Assembly (NCBI RefSeq): GCF_023273895.1 | Contig: NZ_CP096883.1 | Span: forward strand, 1,116,001-1,180,000 | Origin: Sphingobacterium sp. PCS056 | GTDB lineage: Bacteria; Bacteroidota; Bacteroidia; Sphingobacteriales; Sphingobacteriaceae | DNA: 64,000 nucleotides | Direction of reading: 5' to 3' | Position numbers and translations under genes: made by a program | Shown: in pieces, positions 1-10,077 of the stretch | Numbering within the stretch: the first letter of the stretch is position 1 | Layout of the letters: the number at the start of each line of letters is the position of its first letter | Notes under the pieces: generated by a model | The model's database searches: none | Told to the model about the DNA's origin: nothing | The model's input: only the letters and a program-made list of their open reading frames with translations

Positions 1-985
1 TGATTACTTTATCTCCATAGTTTTTAGAGATATGTTCCAATTCTAAAATTTTTGATCCTTGTCTGCTGATCTTCATACTCAACTGAACAGAATCATTTGC
101 CTTCTGGGCTTTTGATTTATCTTCAAGTTCGTAATATGCATCTATCCTTGATTTGGATTTTGTACCACGTGCTTGTGGTTGTCTTCTCATCCATTCCAAT
201 TCGCGACGTAAGAGATTTCTACTGCGCTCAACCATCACGGCATCGATGGCTTCACGGTCGGACTTCTTTTCTAAGAAATAAGAATAATTACCTTTATAAG
301 TAAACAGCTTGCCCCTATCCAACTCTCTAATTTCAGTACAGATATTATCCAAAAAGTATCTATCGTGTGTCACCAATAGCACTGTTTTATTTCCTGTTGT
401 CAACAGTTTTTCTAACCATTCGATCGTTTCGATATCTAGATGATTGGTAGGCTCATCTAGAATATATACATCTGGCTCATCGATTAAAAGCTTAGCAAGT
501 GCAAGTCGTTTACGTTGACCCCCTGAAAGACTTTTGATATCTTGATGAAAATCGACAATGTTAAGTCTATTTAAAATAGTCTTGATATTATATTCGTATT
601 CCCAAGCATTTAATGTTGTGATCTTCTCTGTAAGTTCTTCCAGTTTATTCTGATCGATTTCAGGCATAGCCAAAAGCTCTTCGTAATCTCTGATCAGTCG
701 TTGTTCTTCGTTGTCTGTGGAATAAATAAAATCGTTAATAGAAGTCAGTCCATCGTACTTTGGATCTTGATCCAAAAAACCGATTTTAATTCCTTTTTCT
801 TTAACAACTTTTCCGGAGGTAGGTTCTAATTTGCCACCTAATATGGAGAGAAGGGTTGATTTTCCTGTTCCGTTGATACCTACTAAGGCTACTCTATCCC
901 CTTTTAGAAGTCCAAAATGTAAATCTTTAAAAAGCCATCTGTCATGAAATGAATGACTTACTTGTTCAGTTGCTAATATACTCAC
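1..985 (-). CDS. ABC-F family ATPase (Uup-like), C-terminal part beyond window
   Basis: Soluble ABC-F proteins bind the ribosome and help with stalled or antibiotic-blocked translation; they have two ATPase domains and no membrane part. The visible 328 residues hold a full first domain: Walker A GINGTGKST (about 36-44), signature LSGGQRKR (153-160), Walker B with DEPTNHLD (177-184) and the switch histidine in THDR (206-209). A basic linker typical of ABC-F follows (about 245-290) and the second domain begins near 312. The start is GTG at 983-985. The frame is open to the window edge, so the stop lies outside. Which ABC-F subgroup it belongs to cannot be settled without the second half. Confidence 0.9.
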   Translation of the reverse strand, partial: MSILATEQVSHSFHDRWLFKDLHFGLLKGDRVALVGINGTGKSTLLSILGGKLEPTSGKVVKEKGIKIGFLDQDPKYDGLTSINDFIYSTDNEEQRLIRDYEELLAMPEIDQNKLEELTEKITTLNAWEYEYNIKTILNRLNIVDFHQDIKSLSGGQRKRLALAKLLIDEPDVYILDEPTNHLDIETIEWLEKLLTTGNKTVLLVTHDRYFLDNICTEIRELDRGKLFTYKGNYSYFLEKKSDREAIDAVMVERSRNLLRRELEWMRRQPQARGTKSKSRIDAYYELEDKSKAQKANDSVQLSMKISRQGSKILELEHISKNYGDKVI

Positions 986-1440
986 GTTAATTTCCTAATT
1001 TTCTTTGTTCAATAATTTTGCATAAAAAATCTATATATCTGATTATCAGTATATTGACTTTAAAATATAAGCATACAGATACCTCTGTATGAAAAAAAGT
1101 TATATATATCCTCCAATATTCAAAAATATGAAGGGGTAATAAATTATATGCAATAGTTAGCTTTATTGCTAACGTTATTATTTTATAAAGAGTAAATGAT
1201 AAAACATCATTTAATTAAGAATTTTGGTACGTTGATCTCCTAACAACTGTATGCCCTGACTATCCTGATATTGATTATCTATTGAAAAATAGGTAATGCA
1301 GAATACAGGCATTTATCAATTTGATTATATTATCAGGGATCAAATCGATAAATGTACCATGCAAAAGTAAGTAATTTCCGCCTTTTTGTATGTAATCTTA
1401 TGAGAAGATGTATAGAAGATGAAATGCAGGTGATATTGAC
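986..1440. other. 455-base gap between ABC-F and apaG genes
   Basis: No coding region is recognisable. The stretch is AT-rich. A short hairpin (GTTAGC / GCTAAC with a few flanking A-T pairs, 1152-1178) is visible. It could end a transcript from the minus-strand apaG gene, but it lacks a clean T-tract. Nothing else could be supported. Confidence 0.5.
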
Positions 1441-1827
1441 CTAGTTCAATACATAGTTTGCGATCAAGTTGAATCTTGGTATATCCACCTTAAAGGTAGT
1501 TTCGTCTATCAATTTAACCATGTTATAATGTCCTTCCATATAACCCATTTCACTTTTTAAATTGCAACCAGATGTATACTGATGCATTTGTCCAGGTTCG
1601 ATAATGGGTTGCTCACCAACAATACCATCTCCGTACACTTCATTGTGATCTCCGATTGAATCGAAAATATTCCAATAGCGACTTATGAGCTGGATACTGT
1701 AATCACTTAAGTTTTCTATACTTATTTGATAAGCAAACATAAAATGATCTCTTTCTGGATTTGAATATTCTGGTTGAAAAATGCATTCTACCGAAATCTT
1801 TATTCCTTCTGTAATTTGAGTCGTCAT
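1441..1827 (-). CDS. apaG: ApaG family protein
   Basis: The 128-residue protein matches the usual ApaG length and pattern. An immunoglobulin-like beta sandwich is suggested by alternating strands, with the family segments FAYQISIEN (about 31-39), SRYWNIFDS (49-57) and the glycine-rich GDGIVGEQP (66-74). ApaG has been linked to cobalt and magnesium homeostasis in enterobacteria, but its biochemical role is not settled. The gene stands alone: its start faces the divergent RsmI-like gene 126 bases away, and the long gap lies downstream of its stop. Confidence 0.9.
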   Translation of the reverse strand: MTTQITEGIKISVECIFQPEYSNPERDHFMFAYQISIENLSDYSIQLISRYWNIFDSIGDHNEVYGDGIVGEQPIIEPGQMHQYTSGCNLKSEMGYMEGHYNMVKLIDETTFKVDIPRFNLIANYVLN

Positions 1828-1953
1828 ATGAGTAATTTCTGCTTTGCAACTAAGTTACTAATAATGAGATTAAATACTCAAGAAATAAGAAGGTTTTACA
1901 TTAAATTGAAAAACCATATGTGATATGGTCGACATTTTAGTAGGTTTGTAAAT

Positions 1954-2664
1954 ATGGAAAAAGGTACGTTATTTTTAATTCCAGTTCCACTTAGTGAACA
2001 AGCTTCGGCCAAATCATACACTTCTTATTTAGTGGAAACGATCAATAGCTTGGATGAATATATTGTGGAGAATGAAAAAACTGCACGTAAGTTTTTAAAA
2101 CAGGCAGGCTTGAAAATCCCTCAGCAGGATTTGATTATATATGACTATGGTAAGCATGCTAGAGAAAAAGGAAATATTAAGGATTTCTTCAAAGGTTTAT
2201 TAGCAGGTAAAAATGTTGGATTGATGTCTGAGGCCGGTTGTCCCGGCGTTGCTGACCCTGGTGCTGATATCGTAGCAGAAGCCCACCGGATCGGTGTCAA
2301 GGTTGTACCTTTGGTAGGACCAAGTTCTATTTTGCTGGCTTTAATGTCTTCTGGGTTTAGTGGACAAAAATTTGCTTTTCAAGGTTACTTACCGATCGAT
2401 AAGGCTGATCGTACCAAAAGAATAAAAGAATTGGAGATCCAGGCATCAAAAGAAAATCAGACCCAAATTTTTATTGAAACTCCATTTCGAAATAATCAGC
2501 TATTGGCTGAACTTTTGAAAACATGTAAGGGACAGACAAAACTGTGCATCGCATGCGATCTAACAGATGAACATGAATTTATTAAAACAATGACGGTAGA
2601 ACAGTGGAAAAAGAGGACGGATGATTTCCATAAAAGACCTGCTATATTTTTAATGTATTCATGA
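1954..2664 (+). CDS. RsmI-like SAM-dependent methyltransferase (tetrapyrrole methylase fold)
   Basis: The 236-residue protein belongs to the RsmI / tetrapyrrole methylase family, which in RsmI 2'-O-methylates C1402 of 16S rRNA. It opens with LFLIPVPL, the family's first strand. The SAM-binding signature MSEAGCPGVADPG (about 91-103) follows, then LVGPSSILLALMSSG (119-133), and FIETPFRNN (173-181), typical of RsmI. RsmI itself usually has about 280 residues, so this is the shorter Bacteroidota relative often found beside a true RsmI. Its substrate is therefore uncertain. Confidence 0.8.
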   Translation: MEKGTLFLIPVPLSEQASAKSYTSYLVETINSLDEYIVENEKTARKFLKQAGLKIPQQDLIIYDYGKHAREKGNIKDFFKGLLAGKNVGLMSEAGCPGVADPGADIVAEAHRIGVKVVPLVGPSSILLALMSSGFSGQKFAFQGYLPIDKADRTKRIKELEIQASKENQTQIFIETPFRNNQLLAELLKTCKGQTKLCIACDLTDEHEFIKTMTVEQWKKRTDDFHKRPAIFLMYS

Positions 2665-3173
2665 GGTTCTCCCCTACCCTATTGAGATTTAAATCACCTT
2701 ATTCATAATAAAGTTGCTTAAAAAGGCTTTTAAGGATATTTCATAAGGTAAGTAAGTACTTATTTACCTCTTATTTTTTAGCATCAGTATGCTGCATCCG
2801 TGGTGGCTTTGTCTGCTGCTGATAAAATTGATGATGTGTAGTTGACTAAATTGAGATTGGTTATTTAGTATATATTATTGATTATAAGTGTTATAGTTGT
2901 TTATATATTAATATGAGTTTTAGTATTGACTACAAAAGGTACTATATATCAGCCAAGTCATCATACGATCGGTTATGTGCTATGCCCCACCCTGTTTGAA
3001 TGATGTTGGATGATTTTACCTTACTAACAAATTATCAGAAATGATGATCTGTAATTTTTAAGAATTGCTAAAAAAATAAAATTAAAGTGATAGAACTGGC
3101 GGGTGATCATTAATCCACAGATAAAGAAACTAAAAGATTTGGTATATTTACTGCATCACGAGAACTAGCATAG
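2665..3173. other. 509-base intergenic region with a near-perfect palindrome
   Basis: No gene is recognised. A 24-base near-perfect palindrome centred on GTAC spans 2746-2769 and is followed by CTCTTATTTTTT, so it could terminate the upstream methylase transcript. The rest is AT-rich sequence with no repeat or promoter motif that I could support. Confidence 0.45.
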
Positions 3174-3674
3174 ATGAATCAAGAAGAATTACAAGAACAG
3201 CTCTTGAAAGAATTTTCAAAACCTGAAGTTATGTATACTGCAATTGCGGTTTTGGTCGTTCATATTGTTATTTGGTTATTTTTTGCCAATACGATGCGAA
3301 AAACATTAAAACTGATAGCAACCGAGAACCAGTGTATAAAACCTAACCAAGTATTTGGTGTGGCCATTCCTTTGTTTAATATCTATTGGAATTTTGAAGT
3401 TGCGAGACGTTTACGAGATTCTTTAATCAATGAATTTTTCGATCGTAAGATTGCCATTGACGAAGCGCCCACTTATAAAAAAGGATCGCTCTACGGATGG
3501 GTTTATTTAGTGAAAAATTTACCTTTACCGGCCTTTATTTCAGTTATTGCAGTAGTTTTTCAATTTGTTACTTTGATCAATTATTGGGTGGAAATCAACA
3601 ATTATAAACGTATATTAGAGCAACATAATACTTTTAGATCACAAGAAGAATTAGAGAAAGAGCATGAAGATTAA
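3174..3674 (+). CDS. uncharacterised membrane protein
   Basis: The 166-residue protein has two clear hydrophobic helices, at about 21-41 (YTAIAVLVVHIVIWLFF) and 117-137 (LPAFISVIAVVFQFVTLIN), with a basic segment between them. A charged tail ends in EELEKEHED. A weaker hydrophobic stretch (VFGVAIPLFNIYW, 60-72) may be re-entrant. I do not recognise the family with certainty; it resembles small DUF4328-like membrane proteins. Its last 11 bases overlap the nif3 gene, so the two are probably translated from one message. Confidence 0.6.
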   Translation: MNQEELQEQLLKEFSKPEVMYTAIAVLVVHIVIWLFFANTMRKTLKLIATENQCIKPNQVFGVAIPLFNIYWNFEVARRLRDSLINEFFDRKIAIDEAPTYKKGSLYGWVYLVKNLPLPAFISVIAVVFQFVTLINYWVEINNYKRILEQHNTFRSQEELEKEHED

Positions 3675-4764
3675 GGAGGTTACGGCTTATCTGGAACAGA
3701 TAGCTCCATTAGATTTGCAGGAGTCCTATGACAACTCAGGGTTGATCGTGGGAGATCCGGATCAAGATATTTCAAAAATATTAATTTCTTTGGATTGCAC
3801 TGAAGCTGTTGTTGCTGATGCAATTGCAAAAGGATGTAATTTAATTATTTCTCATCACCCTATTGTCTTTAAGGGCCTGAAAAGATTTAATGGAAATAAT
3901 TATGTGGAGCGCACCGTTATTAAAGCAATTCAACACGATATTGCGCTGTATGCGATTCATACCAATTTGGATAATGTCACAGGAGGAGTTAACACGAAGA
4001 TTGCTTCTTTGCTATCGCTTCAAAATCAAGCTATTTTGGAGCCAAAATCCGATCTTTTGTATAAATTGGTGGTGTATGTTCCGAGAAGCCATGTTGAATT
4101 GGTGAGAGAGGCGCTTTTTGAAGCAGGTGCAGGTCAGGTCGGGGCTAAATATGATCAATGCAGTTTCAATACGGCTGGTTACGGTACATTTAGACCTCAA
4201 GAAGATGCACAGCCTGCAATTGGTGAAATAGGTCTTCAGGAGCGTGTTGAGGAGACGCGTATTGAGGTTGTCTATACCAAGGCTATCGAAAGAAAAGTAT
4301 TATTGGCCATGTACGAAGCTCATCCTTATGAAGAGGTCGCCTATGATACGATAAAATTGGAAAATAAAAATCAAGAAGTCGGAGCTGGTGTTATTGGAAA
4401 TTTAGAAAATCCGTTATCAGAGCTGGACTTTTTGGCTTACTTAAAAAATAAATTAAATCTTAATGTTATTAGACATACCGCTTTACAGGGTAAGGCTGTA
4501 TCGCGGGTTGCTGTTTGCGGGGGTGCTGGTGGTTTTTTGCTACCTGCTGCTAAACGATCAGGAGCTGATTTTTTTGTAACTGCAGACTATAAATATCATG
4601 AGTTTTTTGATGCAGAAAATAAAATTGTGATTGCCGATATTGGTCATTATGAAAGCGAACAATTTACGCAAGAATTATTGTTCGATATAATTACAGAAAA
4701 ATTTCCTAACTTTGCAGTCCTAATAACAGAAGTAGATACAAATCCTATAAAACACTATTGTTGA
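3664..4764 (+). CDS. Nif3-like dinuclear metal-centre protein
   Basis: The 366-residue Nif3 / YbgI family protein forms toroidal hexamers with two metals per subunit. It is often labelled GTP cyclohydrolase 1 type 2 homolog, although its reaction is unproven. Metal-binding motifs are visible at both ends: ISHHPIVFK (about 63-71) and HTNLDNV (99-105) near the N-terminus, and GHYESEQF (about 327-334) near the C-terminus. The central insert of roughly 110 residues (about 130-240, with HPYEEVAYD) is the PII-like domain of the long Nif3 form. It overlaps both neighbours, pointing to an operon with the following zinc-ribbon gene. Confidence 0.9.
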   Translation: MKIKEVTAYLEQIAPLDLQESYDNSGLIVGDPDQDISKILISLDCTEAVVADAIAKGCNLIISHHPIVFKGLKRFNGNNYVERTVIKAIQHDIALYAIHTNLDNVTGGVNTKIASLLSLQNQAILEPKSDLLYKLVVYVPRSHVELVREALFEAGAGQVGAKYDQCSFNTAGYGTFRPQEDAQPAIGEIGLQERVEETRIEVVYTKAIERKVLLAMYEAHPYEEVAYDTIKLENKNQEVGAGVIGNLENPLSELDFLAYLKNKLNLNVIRHTALQGKAVSRVAVCGGAGGFLLPAAKRSGADFFVTADYKYHEFFDAENKIVIADIGHYESEQFTQELLFDIITEKFPNFAVLITEVDTNPIKHYC

Positions 4765-5516
4765 TGGAACAAACCGTAGAACAAAAATTGAAAGCATTAT
4801 GGTTATTACAGGCCATACATACTAAAGTAGATAAAATTCGCCAAATAAGAGGTGAATTACCTATCGAGGTTGCAGATCTTGAAGATGAAATTGCGGGCTT
4901 AGAAACACGTATCGAAAAGATCAGAACAGACTTAGATGAGTTAGAAGATTCGATCGTTAAGCGTAAAAACATGATTAAAGACGCTCAATTGGCTATCAAA
5001 AAATATGAAAGCCAACTGAACGAAGTAAAGAATAATCGTGAATATGATGCTATTTCGAAAGAAATTGAAATTCAAGGATTAGAAATCCAAGTTTGTGAGA
5101 AAAGAATCAAAGAATTCGAATTCGAGATTCGTAATAAAACAGAAAACTACGATACTACAGTATCTAATTTAGATTATAGTAAAAGTGAGTTAGAAGGTAA
5201 AAAGAAAGAATTGGAAACAATTACTTCTGAAACTCAAAAAGACGAAGATGATTTGTTAGCTAAAGCTGAAAAAGCAGAAGAAAACATTGATGAGCGTTTA
5301 AATAAAGTATATTACCGTTTACGTAATTCATTTAAAAATGGTCTAGCAGTTGTTTCTATCGACCGTGATAGCTGTTCGGGCTGTCATAATAAGATTCCTG
5401 CTCAATTGCAATCAGAAATTCGTCAACGCAAAAAAATCATTATCTGTGAACACTGTGGACGTGTTTTAGTAGATGAAGGTGTTGTTTTGGAAATAGAACA
5501 AGATTACGGGTTTTAA
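4764..5516 (+). CDS. zinc-ribbon, coiled-coil protein
   Basis: About 250 residues. The first 180 are almost all charged heptad sequence (LEDEIAGLETRIEKIRTDL and similar), predicted as a long antiparallel coiled coil. The C-terminus carries a zinc ribbon with CSGCHNKIP and, about 22 residues later, CEHCGRVL. This architecture is the C4-type zinc ribbon family that commonly follows Nif3 in bacteria; it is thought to bind nucleic acid, but its role is unknown. The ATG at 4764 overlaps the nif3 stop as TGATG, which suggests translational coupling. Two TTG codons just upstream are less likely starts. Confidence 0.85.
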   Translation: MEQTVEQKLKALWLLQAIHTKVDKIRQIRGELPIEVADLEDEIAGLETRIEKIRTDLDELEDSIVKRKNMIKDAQLAIKKYESQLNEVKNNREYDAISKEIEIQGLEIQVCEKRIKEFEFEIRNKTENYDTTVSNLDYSKSELEGKKKELETITSETQKDEDDLLAKAEKAEENIDERLNKVYYRLRNSFKNGLAVVSIDRDSCSGCHNKIPAQLQSEIRQRKKIIICEHCGRVLVDEGVVLEIEQDYGF

Positions 5517-5538
5517 TAGCCCATACATATCGATATTG

Positions 5539-5567
5539 AAGCCCCTTTTGAAAAATTGGGGCTTTTC
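5539..5567 (+). terminator. rho-independent terminator of the Nif3 / zinc-ribbon operon
   Basis: A stem of AAGCCCC and GGGGCTT with a 12-base loop is followed by TTC. It sits 22 bases after the zinc-ribbon stop codon. Confidence 0.8.
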
Positions 5568-5624
5568 TTATTGCAACTTATTTGATATAAATAGTTTGTG
5601 TGTATAAAATGATAAATTATTGAT

Positions 5625-5632
5625 TATTTTTG
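5625..5632 (+). promoter_or_regulatory. possible -7 element for the tricorn-like protease
   Basis: TATTTTTG fits the Bacteroidota -7 consensus TAnnTTTG. No -33 TTTG stands at the usual 19-base distance; the nearest is at 5595-5598. The start codon is 36 bases downstream. Confidence 0.4.
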
Positions 5633-5667
5633 TAACACAATAAAAACCCTATTTTATTATTCAATAT

Positions 5668-8600
5668 ATGTTAAAACCTAAACTTAGATTTTTAGGATTA
5701 GTAATAGCTTTATCGGGTGCTTTTGCAGTAGAAGCCCAAGAAACTTTATTATTAAGAAGTCCTAGTGTGAGTGCCGATCATGTTGCATTTGTATATGGCG
5801 GCGATATTTGGATTTCGGATAAATCTGGAGCCAATCCAAGAAGACTAACCACAAACCCAGGAGTTGAACAAAATCCGATTTTCTCACCGGATGGCAAACA
5901 GATCGCTTTTACTGGAAATTATGATGGTAATACCGACGTCTATGTTCTCCCTATTCAGGGTGGTGAACCTAAACGAATTACTTTTCATCCTTCGTCCGAT
6001 GTATTGAGAGGTTGGTTAAATAACAACGAAGTGTATTATACCACTACACGTGAGTATAACTATGCGCTAAGTCCACGTTTATATTCGTCATCGACTACAG
6101 GATTGACATTGGACAAAGCGCTGCCCATGCCCGAAGCCTATCAAGGTAGTCCATCAAAAGATGGCCGCTATTGGGCTTATATCAAAAACACTGATCCTAC
6201 TGAGCGTGATCGTGTCGCTTTTAAGCGTTATAGAGGCGGTGGTATGCCTTCAATTTGGATATTTGATACCAAGACTAATCAAATCGAAACCATCCCTGGA
6301 GAACGCTGTAATGACGTGAAACCTGTTTGGTTAGGAGACCAAGTTTATTTCCTATCTGACCGAGATAAAATTGTCAATATCTTTTCTTACGATGTAAAAT
6401 CTAAGAAAGTGAATAAATTGACCAACTTTACCGATTATGATGTCAGAACTTTAGCTGGAAATGGTTCCGAATTGACTTTCGAACAGGCAGGAAAAATCCA
6501 TATTTTTAATATCAAGGCGCAATCGTCAACTGCTTTACAGATTCATGTAAGTAGTGATGCTCTTTATAAAAGACCGCATTATGATAATATGCGCGATGAT
6601 GTCCGCAATTTCACGATTTCTCCGACAGGTCAGCGTGCGCTTATTGAAGCGCGTGGCGAGATTTTTTCCGTACCCAAAGAAAAAGGTGAGGCGCGCAATA
6701 TTTCAAATTCTCCAGGCGTGCATGACCGTTTCCCAAGCTGGTCTCCCAATGGTAAGTGGATTTCTTATATTTCAAGCGAGAAAGGAAAATATGTACTCCA
6801 ATTACGGGATCAATTAGGAAAAGATGAACCATTGATCTATAACTTGGGTGAAACAAATTTTTATTTTGAACCTACTTGGTCACCAGATTCTAAAAAACTT
6901 TTTTATAATGATTCACATCTGAATCTATTCTACATCGATATCGATACGAAGAAAATAGTGCTGGTGGACGCTGATAAAGAAAGTGCACAGACAGGTCGTG
7001 TTTTCAATCATTTTCAACCAAGCTGGTCTCCAGACTCAAAATGGATTTCTTATATAAAAACACTTCCAAATGCTGTTCCGGCGATGTTTTTGTATAATAT
7101 AGATACCAAAAAGAGTACACAGATTACGGATGGAATGAGTGCCATTAGATCGACTTCGTTCAGCAGAGACGGCAAGTATCTATTCTTTACAGCTAGTACC
7201 AATGTTGGATTGACCAATTCGGGCCTGCATATGTCAGCAACAGAACGTCGTGCTAACTATGAAGCATATGCCTTTATTCTATCGAGTAAAACACCTTCTA
7301 TTTTCAAAAATGAAAGTGATGAAGAGACGATAAAAGATGATCAAACTGAAGGCGACAAGCCTAAGGAAGTGGAAAAGTCTGATAAGAAGAAGAAAGACGT
7401 CAATAAAGATACTAAGAAAGAAGATACTAGTAAAGAACCTGCTAAACCGGTCGTACAGCCGACAGTAATAGATTTTGATCGTATCAATAACCGTATTGTT
7501 GCTCTCCCACTTGGAGATGGTATATACGGTATCAACGGATCTGTTGCCAATCAATTGACTTATGTGAAGAACGGGACACTCTATGCCTATGATTTTACAG
7601 AGTTGAAAGAGAAAGATCTTGTTGCTGGTATCCGTGCGTATGCGATCAGTGCCGATGGCAAGAAAATGATTATTCAGACAAGTGCAGGTATCAGTATTGT
7701 AACTGCTGGTCAGAAAGTCGCTACTCCAACAACGGGTGTATTAAAACTAGATAATATCAAGCAGTTAGTAGATCCAGTTGCCGAGTGGAAACAGATCTTT
7801 GATGAGGTATGGGCGATGCAGAAAGACTATTTCTACGTTGAAAATATGCATGGAGCAGATTGGAATGCGATTAAAACAAAGTACGAAAAGTTCTTACCGT
7901 ATGTAAGCCATCGCTCTGATCTGGGATATTTACTGAACGAGATGATGGGTGAAATGGTGGTTGGACATAATTATATTTATCCAGGTGATCAACCTTCTGG
8001 TCCTTCGGTAAGTGTAGGGGTACTGGGTGCTGATTATAAGATTGAAAATGGATTTTATAAAATTGATAAGATCTTTACACGCTTAGATTGGAACCCATCG
8101 TTTAAAGCGCCTTTGTCAGAACCAGGGTTAAACATTACACCTGGCATGTATTTAGTAGCTGTCAATGGTATAGCTGTGACTGCAGATATGGACTTGTATA
8201 GTTTATTTGACAATACTGTTGGAAAGCAGCTGAGCATTAAAGTCAATTCAAAGCCTAGTTTGGTTGGTGCTAAAGAATATGTCGTTAAGCCAATATCATT
8301 CTCTGATGAGATGAGCTTGAGAAGTGCTGAGTGGATGGAGCGCAATAGAAAACGTGTTGAAGACTTGAGTAAAGGACAGATTGCTTACATCTATATGCCT
8401 AATACCGGTGGTGAAGGATATACTGCTTTTAACCGTTACTATTTCTCTCAAATGGACAAAAAGGCGGTTCTGATTGATGAGCGCAATAATGGTGGTGGTT
8501 GGGTTGCCGATTACGTGATCGATTTATTATCCCGTGATTTAATAGCCGGATGGGGAATACGGGACGGAAAGGGATTCAATACTCCAGGTAATGGTATCTA

Positions 8601-8979
8601 TGGGCCGAAAGCCATGATCATCAATGAAAATGCAGGCTCTGGTGGTGATATGATGCCGTATATGTTCCGTCATAAAGGTTTAGGAAAATTAGTAGGTCGT
8701 ACTACTATGGGAATCTTAGTGGGTATCAGTGGTTATCCTCCTTTATTGGATGGCGGCAGAATTACTTCTCCAAACTTTGGTGTATATGATCTAAAAGGGA
8801 ATTATATTATTGAAAACGAGGGTGTTGCTCCTGATATTTTTGTTGAGCAAACACCAAAGGACCTCATAGAAGGTCGTGATCCTCAGTTGGAAAAAACTGT
8901 TCAAATCTTGTTGGAAGAAATGAAAACTTATCCATACAAGAATTTGAAAAAACCAGCAGATCCGATTCGTGTCAATTAA
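5668..8979 (+). CDS. secreted tricorn-like S41 protease with beta-propeller
   Basis: The 1103-residue protein has a signal peptide (about 1-23, ending VEAQ). Repeated TolB/WD-like blades follow, with recurrent SPDGK, SPNGK and SPDSK turns (about 40-540). A highly charged lysine-rich linker (about 550-595) precedes further propeller sequence and a C-terminal S41 core with a PDZ-like domain. By comparison with archaeal tricorn protease, His767 (in VVGHNY) and Ser991 (in NAGSGGD) are the likely catalytic pair. The protein probably acts in the periplasm on peptides. A paralogue of the same layout lies at 30371-33553. The gene appears monocistronic, with its own terminator. Confidence 0.88.
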   Translation: MLKPKLRFLGLVIALSGAFAVEAQETLLLRSPSVSADHVAFVYGGDIWISDKSGANPRRLTTNPGVEQNPIFSPDGKQIAFTGNYDGNTDVYVLPIQGGEPKRITFHPSSDVLRGWLNNNEVYYTTTREYNYALSPRLYSSSTTGLTLDKALPMPEAYQGSPSKDGRYWAYIKNTDPTERDRVAFKRYRGGGMPSIWIFDTKTNQIETIPGERCNDVKPVWLGDQVYFLSDRDKIVNIFSYDVKSKKVNKLTNFTDYDVRTLAGNGSELTFEQAGKIHIFNIKAQSSTALQIHVSSDALYKRPHYDNMRDDVRNFTISPTGQRALIEARGEIFSVPKEKGEARNISNSPGVHDRFPSWSPNGKWISYISSEKGKYVLQLRDQLGKDEPLIYNLGETNFYFEPTWSPDSKKLFYNDSHLNLFYIDIDTKKIVLVDADKESAQTGRVFNHFQPSWSPDSKWISYIKTLPNAVPAMFLYNIDTKKSTQITDGMSAIRSTSFSRDGKYLFFTASTNVGLTNSGLHMSATERRANYEAYAFILSSKTPSIFKNESDEETIKDDQTEGDKPKEVEKSDKKKKDVNKDTKKEDTSKEPAKPVVQPTVIDFDRINNRIVALPLGDGIYGINGSVANQLTYVKNGTLYAYDFTELKEKDLVAGIRAYAISADGKKMIIQTSAGISIVTAGQKVATPTTGVLKLDNIKQLVDPVAEWKQIFDEVWAMQKDYFYVENMHGADWNAIKTKYEKFLPYVSHRSDLGYLLNEMMGEMVVGHNYIYPGDQPSGPSVSVGVLGADYKIENGFYKIDKIFTRLDWNPSFKAPLSEPGLNITPGMYLVAVNGIAVTADMDLYSLFDNTVGKQLSIKVNSKPSLVGAKEYVVKPISFSDEMSLRSAEWMERNRKRVEDLSKGQIAYIYMPNTGGEGYTAFNRYYFSQMDKKAVLIDERNNGGGWVADYVIDLLSRDLIAGWGIRDGKGFNTPGNGIYGPKAMIINENAGSGGDMMPYMFRHKGLGKLVGRTTMGILVGISGYPPLLDGGRITSPNFGVYDLKGNYIIENEGVAPDIFVEQTPKDLIEGRDPQLEKTVQILLEEMKTYPYKNLKKPADPIRVN

Positions 8980-9000
8980 TCTTTGATAACAGTAGATATA

Positions 9001-9039
9001 GAAGCCAGTTTCATCATTCATGAAACTGGCTTCTTTTTT
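9001..9039 (+). terminator. rho-independent terminator
   Basis: A 14-base-pair stem (GAAGCCAGTTTCAT and its complement) with a 5-base loop is followed by seven T residues, directly after the tricorn-like protease gene. Confidence 0.92.
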
Positions 9040-9147
9040 ATATACGGTGATCGTAAAGAAATGCTTTTAAAACCAATCGCTTTTGGAAGAATTTGAGGTA
9101 ATAAAATTTAAATATGATATCTTTATGAAATAAATTATTTGCGATAC

Positions 9148-10077
9148 ATGGAAGAATTAGGGATAAAAATAAAGCCAGGTAAGTCATTATTTAGGCTATT
9201 GTTATACATGATAGTTTTGGGTACAAGTATTCAGTTGGTATTAATGGGCTTGGTACTTTTGGTTATGAAGATCATGAATCCCGATAGCCCACTCAGTTTT
9301 TCGTTTTTTCAAGAAAATACAGCTGCACTTAAGGGGATACTGCTGATGAGTAGTATTTTTACATTTATTGTACCGGCATGGACGTTATATCGCTCAGAAT
9401 CAAGAGTAAATCGTTATTTTGAGCGGACGGGAAATATTTCGTTAGTACAGTATCTGCTCGTCTTTGCATCTATGTTATGCTTTATTCCGATGATGTCTTT
9501 AATTGCGCATTGGAATGAATCTATGCAACTGCCAGATAGCCTACAGGGCATACAGCAGTGGATGAGGTCTAGTGAGGACAGTGCCGCTGTCATGACTAAG
9601 CAGATCGTAGAAGAATCTACCTGGTTGGGGTTATTCATCAATCTGATCATCTTGGCTGTCGTACCTGCGATAGGTGAAGAAATGGTATTTAGAGGTTGTC
9701 TTCAACATATATTTGGGCGGTGGATAACGAATAAACATGTGGTCATATGGTTGGTGGCTATTCTATTTAGTGCATTTCATCTGCAGTTCTTCGGATTCTT
9801 TCCAAGATTGCTACTTGGTGCTTTTTTTGGGTATCTTTATATCTGGAGTAAAAACATATATTTACCGATTTTCGGACATTTTATTAATAACGCAAGTGCC
9901 ACGATAACAGCGTTCTATTATACAAGAAAGGGAATCTCTTTTGAACAAATGAATGCTTTTGAGCAAGAACCATTTTGGGTTTATCTTGCAAGCTTAATAT
10001 TTACTGTTATTTTTGTGGTATTATATTATCGTTCAACTAAAAAAATACCACATGGAGCAAGATTGGAAGAAGATTAA
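9148..10077 (+). CDS. CPBP family intramembrane metalloprotease
   Basis: About 309 residues with roughly eight membrane helices. The CPBP (CAAX protease / bacteriocin-processing) motifs are all present: EExxxR as EEMVFR (Glu177, Glu178, Arg182), FxxxH as FSAFH (His211), and HxxxN as HFINN (His244, Asn248). The glutamates and histidines would bind the catalytic zinc. Substrates of bacterial members are mostly unknown. The ATG at 9148 was preferred to a TTG nine bases upstream. The end overlaps the next gene by 26 bases. Confidence 0.88.
   Translation: MEELGIKIKPGKSLFRLLLYMIVLGTSIQLVLMGLVLLVMKIMNPDSPLSFSFFQENTAALKGILLMSSIFTFIVPAWTLYRSESRVNRYFERTGNISLVQYLLVFASMLCFIPMMSLIAHWNESMQLPDSLQGIQQWMRSSEDSAAVMTKQIVEESTWLGLFINLIILAVVPAIGEEMVFRGCLQHIFGRWITNKHVVIWLVAILFSAFHLQFFGFFPRLLLGAFFGYLYIWSKNIYLPIFGHFINNASATITAFYYTRKGISFEQMNAFEQEPFWVYLASLIFTVIFVVLYYRSTKKIPHGARLEED

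Noticed and set aside
2782-2841. Short frame reading YAASVVALSAADKIDDV, like a protein end
   Set aside because: An in-frame stop lies directly upstream and no start exists; too short to call a gene remnant.
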